From assembly GCF_018991925.1 (NCBI RefSeq), contig NW_024729696.1, positions 160,001-224,000 on the forward strand: a stretch of 64,000 nucleotides of DNA, written 5' to 3'. The translations under genes and the position numbers were made by a program. This stretch comes from Homarus americanus. Its lineage: Eukaryota > Arthropoda > Malacostraca > Decapoda > Nephropidae. The notes under the pieces are model-generated. The model did no database searches, was not told the origin of the DNA, and was given only the letters and a program-made list of their open reading frames with translations. Positions within the stretch are counted from its first letter, which is position 1; each line of letters opens with the position of its first letter. Below are positions 56,738 to 64,000 of this stretch, piece by piece.

Positions 56738-56790
<53 letters not shown>
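56738..56790. repeat. (GA)26 microsatellite
   Basis: Uninterrupted dinucleotides. Confidence 0.97.
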
Positions 56791-56792
<2 letters not shown>

Positions 56793-57465
56793 GATCGATC
56801 CCACAACTAAAAGAGCAAATCAATCAGAAAAAAAGGAGACCTGTGATTGGCTACAAGGACTGGCCAATCAGCGACCTCAATATGTGCCAATGAAAAGTGC
56901 CGACTTCAACGATTTATTTTTTTAAGGAGAGATTAAAAAGAAATGAAGAAAAATGCGATAACTGTGAATAAACGGAACGAAGGAGATAGATAAGAGAACG
57001 TGATATTAATAACAGTCAGAAAGAGAAAATGGGATTATTCAGAGTGAATTTGTAAAGTGGCAAAAATGATTTATAATGTGGAACAAGAGGAGAGGACGGA
57101 GGGAAAGAGGAAGAGAAAGGGGAGATAAAAGAGGAGCAAGAGAAAGAGATAAGTAAGGGGCGATAAAAGTAGAATGAGGAGGAGGTGGAGAAAGACGTGT
57201 AGTATGTTTGGGGAATTTGAAGAGGAGGAAGACTGTGTTAAAGGAGAAGAAAGAGGAGAAGTAGATAAGAGGAGGAAGAGGAGTTTAATTGAGAGTAGGA
57301 GAGGAAAGGGGAGGAGGAAGACTGTTGGATGGGGATGAGTTGTGTAGCTCAGAGTGAGAGAGGCATTCTAACTGAGAGAGAATGAAAGATGAATGAAGGA
57401 GAAATTTTTACTGTATGGAATAATGGAATGGTGAGGGTGGCACTGTGTGTCTAGTGGGGAGGGTG
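56791..57465. repeat. unique then purine-rich tract
   Basis: 56791-57060 is unique AT-rich. 57070-57400 is GAGGAGGAAGA-type purine tract. No gene. Confidence 0.65.
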
Positions 57466-59402
57466 AGTTCTCTCTCTCTCTCTCCTCAATACACAAGTCT
57501 ACCACTCTTCCTCCACCAATACACTAGTCTACCACCCCCCTCTCTCTCTCGTCTTCATTATCCCATCTTCCTTCTGGACCATGTATTCTCCACTATCTAT
57601 CCTCTCTCAACACAGGTATCTATCAGCCTCTCTCCATTTCCATTCATTCCTGGTACAGCTATTCCATATTTCTCTACAATCCCCTCCAGTTTCCTGTCAC
57701 CAAGTCCTCCATTTAAATCCCTCCCCCCCTTACTATCACTTTATTTCTCACACAGAACTTTTCACTACAGTTGTTCACGTCTTCCCAGCACTTGTGTCTA
57801 ATTCTCTCTCTCTCGACAGTATATAATGTTCTGAATTTGATCCTCCTAAGATACCATGGCAATGATACACTCTCTTTTGTTTTTTTTACTCTTTAACTCA
57901 CTTGTGACTTTACTCCCTTCACTTTTACCCAGCACGTCTCTCCTTGACCTTACAGCTTTGCCCTACACAAGACAAAGATATCCAATTTTCTCTCACTCAT
58001 CAGTCTCGATTATAACCCTAGTTAGATATAATTGATTGTATATAAGCCTTAATATCCAAACGCGTTTTTATTTATTTACTGTAAACAAAAAGAATTCCTT
58101 TATCCATATTTACTTAAGGAGGAATATCATTAAAGAGGACATCTCTCCCTAATCCCATGAATGTCCTAATTATATAAGTACCATTATATATTAATCGACC
58201 AAATTTCACAACATTAGAACTAAAAATAAAGGAATGGCGCTCAGTGTATTCTGTTGAAAAAAAAAGTCGAGAAAGAATATAGTGAGTGCATTATGTCCCC
58301 CTTTCTGTAAAGAGACATTTTCAACAGCAAGAATTCCCTGCTACAAAATAACTCGTTCTTTTTAAGCACCGTTTCTCTCATTAAACCCGACTGTACACTT
58401 CCAGAGCTACCCTAAATCCAGCCACTGCATCACCCCTGGAAAAAAAATAGTCCCCCCACAGAGACCGTCTAACGGAAAACAACACAGGTAAAATGACGCA
58501 CAAAAGACAAGACAAATGGCCGGACGGGCTGTAGTAACAATGGTCTCCACCACCACCAGCCACCCTGTACCCTCGTTCCCACACACTAGGGGATTCTGTT
58601 CTATACTCTTTATTATTTACGGAATGAGGTGAAATCGGTATGACAGATTAAAAGTGGAACACTACACAGTAAACATGCTTCCACTGTGTCTCTGGAGAAA
58701 TAACCACATATCCCCAGTACCCAGAACAATTATAATAACAACAATTAATGTTCATCTGTATATCATAAAGTACCTAAGTTTCTGCGTTAGTCTGTGTATT
58801 TGTTCACTCACTGCTCTTCCATTTTTGGTCCTGCCATCTTCAAACTTGGCATACGGGGTGATAATCCCTTCTGGGTGGTTATGGGGGAATCCTAATAACA
58901 GAGGAATGCTTTTAAGGGGAAGGCTTATACCCATATCGTACGCCTGCCAACGCTGATTAGCTTATGGAGAGGGAGGGAGATCCTTTACAAATGAGAGTTA
59001 TCCCGTCCCAAACTGTCGTACAGTATTGGGGGAATGTTTTCAAGATGGTGGAAGGGACTTTATCGTTAAGCCAGGCACATGTGCTAGAGAGTTTCTTATG
59101 AGGAATAAGAACGAGATAGAAAATATAGTGAAAGAGAAGGCATGTGTGTGAGGCAGAAAATATAAGAGAATAAGAGCCCGAACGTGAAAATGAGATAAAG
59201 TACAACAATAAGAGAGAGAGAGCGAGAAAAAGAAAAGGGAAAAAGTGAGAGGAGAGAACGAAAAAAAAGAGAGAAAAGGGTCATGAGTCAAGGTAGCCTT
59301 TAAAAAAAACGCACCTTGGTGTATGAGAGTAAAGGGACAAGATGTAGTGTGTCACCTGAAGGATTGACCTGTCCAAGCCTTAGTTCAGAGAGGAGGGAGA
59401 TT
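57466..59402. other. ~1.9 kb mostly non-repetitive, no gene recognised
   Basis: Pyrimidine-rich at 57466-57740 with CACCAATACACTAGTCTACCAC duplicated in part. 58650-59000 is GC-balanced with no stop-free long frame. 59100-59280 is GA-rich. I see no domain, splice pair or RNA gene. Confidence 0.4.
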
Positions 59403-59403
59403 A

Positions 59404-59417
59404 CTGCCCCCTGTGGT
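59404..59417 (-). promoter_or_regulatory. CTCF-like core, minus strand
   Basis: The minus strand reads ACCACAGGGGGCAG, which contains the CAGGGGGCAG core common in CTCF sites. Binding is inference. Confidence 0.25.
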
Positions 59418-59454
59418 CACTGTTTACTCCCTTGTTGATGATGCAGTGAACTAC

Positions 59455-59830
59455 ACCTTCCTTCCTTCCTTATCTCTCTCTCTCTCCTATTTCGTCTTTT
59501 GTTCTCCATCTCCTCTTTGCCTCCTCTTCTTTTATCAAATCTACCACGTTTCCCCTTCCTCCTCTTTCATCTTACCACCTCTTTCCCTCGCCTTTTCCCA
59601 CATCTTCCATCTTTTGCTCTCCTCCTTTCTCCTCCCTCCTTCCTCCTCCTTTTCCCTCTCTCCTTCCTCCTCCTCCTTTCCCCTCTCTCCCTCCTCTTCC
59701 TTTCCCCTCCCTCCCTCCTCCTCCTTCCTTCCCTCCTCCTCCTTTCCCTCACTCCCTCCACCTATCTCCTCCTTCCTCCCTTTTTTCCCACCACCTCTCC
59801 TCCACCATCATCACCCCCTCACTCTTACCA
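59455..59830. repeat. pyrimidine tract (CTCCTCCTTCC)
   Basis: C/T-rich with CCTCCTCCTTTCCC repeats. Ser/Pro/Leu frames on plus are compositional. Confidence 0.9.
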
Positions 59831-60085
59831 CCATCACCCCCCCAGCCGCCTTACACGTATATGGGGTTTTCTAATGTTCTCACTTGTGGGAGAAAGTGAG
59901 ATAATCCCCCTTTCACCGCTGTCTCGTTTCTCATTTTCTCTTCCTCATTTGTCAGTGAGAGGAGGTGAGGTATTCCTTTCTTCACCTTAGACTCTTTACT
60001 TTCTTCTTTGTCTAGAGAGAAAGTGAGATACTCCCCCCCCCTCTAATTAAAGTTTTCCTTACTTTCCTCAATCAAGTCGTGAAAG

Positions 60086-60090
<5 letters not shown>

Positions 60091-60182
<92 letters not shown>
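60091..60182. repeat. (TG)46 microsatellite
   Basis: Uninterrupted dinucleotides. Confidence 0.98.
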
Positions 60183-60184
<2 letters not shown>

Positions 60185-60264
60185 TGGGAGAGTAGCTATC
60201 GTCGGTACTGTACTGTTATCGTTGGTATTTTCTTTTTGTTGTTACTGTTATTGTTGACCCTTCT

Positions 60265-60425
60265 GTTGTGGTTGGCTGTTTCACTGCTGTGGTTGGCTGT
60301 TTCACTGTTGTGGTTGGCTGTTTCACTGCTGTGTTTGGCTGTTTCACTGCTGTGGTTGGCGGTTTCACTGTTATGGCTCCAGTTCTCACTATTGTTGCTG
60401 TCTGTTTCACTGTTGTTACTGTTCT
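60265..60425. repeat. 21-bp minisatellite, ~7 copies
   Basis: TGTTGTGGTTGGCTGTTTCAC repeats at 21-bp spacing, with later copies diverged. It reads as a Leu/Trp/Ser heptad on plus; no gene is supported. Confidence 0.92.
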
Positions 60426-60499
60426 TCTGTTACAGTGATGGACACTCCGGTTTAATATTCTGAGGAATCCAGCCAGTACATGCTCAACATATTGAAGTG

Positions 60500-60906
<407 letters not shown>

Positions 60907-61041
60907 CTCCACCACTGCTACTGTTACTACTACTAATACAACTATTGTTTCCACTACTGCAACAACCACCACTTCTAGTTGACTCACGTACGCTACCACC
61001 ATCTCGGTCATACCCTAAGGGAGCTGTAAGATACAGCTTAT

Positions 61042-61042
61042 G

Positions 61043-61098
<56 letters not shown>
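61042..61098. repeat. (CA)28 microsatellite
   Basis: Uninterrupted. It faces the TG array at 60091-60182 on the same strand. Confidence 0.98.
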
Positions 61099-61100
<2 letters not shown>

Positions 61101-61149
61101 CAAACATTATCTCCTCCACAGCAACACACAGTAACTTAACTGACTCATA

Positions 61150-61203
61150 TTAAGTCACCTAATCTAACTTAATCTAACCTAACCTAACTTAACCTAACCT
61201 ACT
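61150..61203. repeat. degenerate (CCTAA)n block
   Basis: TAATCTAACTTAATCTAACC then AACCTAACTTAACCTAACCT. C-strand on plus. Confidence 0.8.
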
Positions 61204-61329
61204 GGCTTATTAATTCTAATTAATCTGTTGTTTTTGTTGTTTCTTAATGTTTAACGTCGGTTTGTCTTCGTTAGCTTTTCTTGTTAGCTTTCCCGTTTAC
61301 TATAGCTTTCATTTGTTTTCTTTCGCTAT

Positions 61330-61756
61330 TTTACAAACACAGATAAAGAAGAAATAAAAGAAAATCAGGAGAGGAAGAGATAATATAGAAGAGAAAGAAG
61401 AGAAAGAACACAATAAATACTATAAACCGAAAGAGGAAAAAAAGAAAACTGGAAGGAAAGAGATAAACGATGAATGACAAAGATGAGAATAACAGCAAAA
61501 AAATAATAATAATCTGGAACTAGAACATGTAAAGAGGAGATGACAGAGGGTTGAAAGAACTCGATAAAGAATGAGAATCAGATGAAAGGAGATGCAAAGG
61601 GAGAAGGGGGACGAAGAAGAAGAATTAAGGAGCTGGAGATAAGAAGAGGATGAAGAATGAAGTGTGAAATGGTATGAATGGAGAGATGATGAATAAAGGA
61701 TGATGTGAATAGTAATAAGGTCGTTTGAAGAATAACTTGAGTGGGATGGGGAGAGA

Positions 61757-61800
<44 letters not shown>

Positions 61801-61930
61801 GAGGAAAAAGAATAAGATATAGATACATTTACGGATAGAGAGAAAGAGAGAGAGAGAGAGCAGAATACAGAAAATAGAGAGACAGAAAGAACAAAAGATA
61901 AAGGAGAGAGAGATAGAGAGTCAGATAAGC
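61330..61930. repeat. A/G-rich low-complexity tract with (GA)n
   Basis: GAAAGAAGAGAAAGAA-type sequence; (GA)n at 61749-61797. Confidence 0.8.
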
Positions 61931-62251
61931 TGGGTTAGAGCTGCTGAAAGATTGACCAATGAATAGTAGGTCAACGAAAACCTTTACCAGGAAAATACTC
62001 AGGCGGATGACATCAAATTTTCATGGCATCAGAGAGAAAATTGACACGATAACGAATAGACTGTCAAGGTAACTGACTTAGACTGACTTACTGACTGCAA
62101 ACTGTGTATTTCTTTTACTCTCTGTATTTTTTTTTAATTTGTGGCTGTGGGAGGGAGGGGGGGGGGAGGGTGTGTGATGCTGCAACAAACTAACAAGTGT
62201 TATTGATTTCAATGACAGGGTGATGGCTGGGTACAGACAGCTACGTGCAGG
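61931..62251. other. unique sequence with G-run
   Basis: GGGAGGGAGGGGGGGGGAGGG at about 62150-62170 (G-quadruplex potential). No gene. Confidence 0.5.
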
Positions 62252-62317
<66 letters not shown>

Positions 62318-62342
62318 TGTACAGAAGTCATATATTTTTTTG

Positions 62343-62375
<33 letters not shown>
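62252..62375. repeat. (GA)31 and (ATT)9 microsatellites
   Basis: GA run to 62313, then after ~30 bp an ATT/ATC trinucleotide run. Confidence 0.96.
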
Positions 62376-63100
62376 CATTATCATCATCATCCCCGTCAGC
62401 TGGTGGCTCCCCTAACATACTCCCTACACCATCGGGTCATTTTGCGGGTGAACGTGTTTACCTCTTGCCAGGGAATGTTCCTCCGATCTTGCGGGGGAAA
62501 TCTTAGGAATGTTGGGACGGCAGCCTTTATGCAGATTTATGGAAGATATTTGCCTAGTTTACGGGAGGGGAAGATTGGTTTCCCTCGGTGGGGATTATAC
62601 AGGGGAAATTTAGGGAGATTTGTTATCGGGGTTGGGGGCGTTTTCCACCATGTAGGGAAGTGAGAGGCGAGAAGGATAACCGGCTGGGGAAATATGTCTT
62701 GTGTTAAGTGGCTGTAGACCTAAGTGGTGGTCCCTCTCTCTCCTCCCCTCTCGTAGTCTAGTAAGAGAAAGGCTACTACTCATACTAGTACTACTATCCG
62801 GTAATTACAAATAACTTCTTTTTATCTACTAACTTTACCAAGAGGCCAAGAACTAGGTCACGAAACTCCACCTCGTAAATATTCAGCGCAGTTACAAGCG
62901 TCCAATAAGGAGCGTCAATTTATGAGTAACATATTCAAAGGGCATAAAAATGACTACATTTATCTCATTCTAGGGCGGTTATAACCCATGATAAAAAGCT
63001 CCACAGAAAACGGCGGCTGATGAGAGGTAAACTTAGGTATTATTCGTGGGTGCCATTTACCTCCCGTGAGTAGGGGTTGGTACATGTGCTTATAGGGACG
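62376..63100. other. unique sequence, no gene recognised
   Basis: The 107-codon plus frame (62340-62663) begins in (TAT)n. Its downstream part (GC-balanced, Gly/Arg/Phe-rich) matches no family I know. Confidence 0.4.
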
Positions 63101-63109
63101 GAATCTTGA

Positions 63110-63270
63110 AGAAGAGGGCATACGAAGAACGGGTTGGCATATGTAGGACAAGAAGAGTTCATACGATGGACTAGACGAGGGCATACGAAGAAGAAGAAGA
63201 GGGCATACGAAGAACAAGAAGGAGAGGGTATAAGAATAATAATAAGAAGACATACGAAGAAGAAGATAAT
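63110..63270. repeat. GGGCATACGAAGAAGAAGA repeat
   Basis: GGCATACGAAGAA recurs about five times in degenerate ~25-40 bp units. Confidence 0.75.
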
Positions 63271-63430
63271 TGTTGTGAGAGAAAAAAATAATGAGTGTTT
63301 AACGCCCAAGTGTACTGCTCTGTCGGCCACTGTTAGCTCCCGGGGGTACAACGAGTGACAGCCGACGACAGTTCCTCTCAAAAGGTGGGGTAGAAAAGGC
63401 TGACCCATGTGACCAACACCATAGTGACAA

Positions 63431-63432
<2 letters not shown>

Positions 63433-63474
<42 letters not shown>
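63433..63474. repeat. (CT)21 microsatellite
   Basis: Uninterrupted dinucleotides. Confidence 0.97.
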
Positions 63475-63476
<2 letters not shown>

Positions 63477-63654
63477 TGCGATTATTGGGAGATGGAGGAG
63501 GCGTTACATGTTATAAATAAATGAAAACTAGAGAGGATTAATATCAATTATACGACCGTAAATGAATCTTGCATCCACAGCAGAGAAACTTGCCTAGAGT
63601 TGGAGGTAAACTGTTTGATTTGTACAGGGAGAGAGGGAACGTGGCCATGGCGGA

Positions 63655-64000
63655 AGAGGGGAGGGAAAGGGAGAGGTGATAGCGGAGGAAGGGGAGGAAG
63701 AGAGGAAGGTGATAGCGGAGGGAGGGAGGGAAGGGAAGGAAGGAGGAAGAGAGAGAAGTGATAGCGGAGGAAGGGAAGGAAAGAGGAAGGTGATATGGAG
63801 GGAGGGAGGGAAGGAAGGAAAGGAAGGAGGAAGAGAGAGAAGTGATAGGAGGAAGGGAAGGAAAGAGGAAGAGACGGAGAGAATGAGGTGATAGCGGAGG
63901 AAGGGGAGGAAGAGAGGAAGGTGATAGCGGAGGGAGGGAGGGAAGGGAAGGAAGGAGGAAGAGAGAGAAGTGATAGCGGAGGAAGGGAAGGAAAGAGGAA
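63655..64000. repeat. purine higher-order satellite, 213-bp period, open at window end
   Basis: GGTGATAGCGGAGGAAGGGG starts at 63675 and again at 63888, and the following ~110 bp match closely. Within each 213-bp unit, shorter GATAGCGGAGG-led subunits of ~38-50 bp recur. The array runs off the end of the window. Confidence 0.92.

Noticed and set aside
62340..62663. 107-codon frame starting in a poly-Tyr run
   Set aside because: The N-terminus is an (ATT)n microsatellite and the rest matches no family I know. No splice or start support.

Overview
This window reads as intergenic or intronic DNA from an arthropod nuclear genome, most likely a decapod crustacean. The evidence is the very high density of long (AC/GT)n, (AG/CT)n and (AAT/ATT)n microsatellites, the repeated interstitial blocks of the arthropod telomere unit (TTAGG/CCTAA), 5'-truncated non-LTR retrotransposons and a tRNA-derived SINE with an (ATT)n tail. 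The taxon is inferred from composition and repeat type, not from a recognised host gene. No intact protein-coding gene could be supported. Most long open frames here are simple repeats or minisatellites that lack stop codons.

Layout. 0-13 kb: minisatellites (52 bp at 148-445, 30 bp at 7651-7770, 40 bp at 9203-9390, 17 bp at 12647-12812), long GT arrays, a 445-bp pyrimidine tract and a telomere-like 19-bp array (10858-11210). 13-15 kb: the least repetitive stretch, with one exon-like interval (13963-14082) bounded by good splice signals. 15-31 kb: more minisatellites, a SINE with probable target-site duplications (19446-19906), a perfect 24-bp inverted repeat (20947-21045) and a ~610-bp 23-bp-unit array (27605-28215). 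31-37 kb: the retrotransposon-rich core. Two closely similar copies of one non-LTR family lie in opposite orientation (31779-32348 minus; 33774-35231 plus), each inside a (CA)n/(GT)n array. A further element at about 36341-36896 shares their 3' end. 37-49 kb: (CA)n blocks, in-frame minisatellites, a MITE-like inverted repeat (39168-39302), a CTCF-like motif (39407-39420) and a strong G-quadruplex candidate (39636-39677). 50-54 kb: a fragment of a repeat-encoded protein embedded in a (TAG)n microsatellite, and the C-terminal part of an RTE-like reverse transcriptase with a terminal C2H2 finger (53166-53940 minus). 54-64 kb: minisatellites, GA/CT tracts and a composite trinucleotide block (60.1-61.1 kb), ending inside a higher-order purine satellite with a 213-bp period.

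The retroelements and microsatellites appear linked. Both copies of the 31-35 kb family sit in (CA)n with the same strand relationship. The 50-kb fragment sits between (TAG)n runs. The SINE duplications are TAG-rich, and the RTE-like piece is flanked by GT runs. This suggests microsatellite-targeted or microsatellite-tolerant insertion and is the most interesting signal in the window. I see no gene cluster, operon, defence system or CRISPR array.
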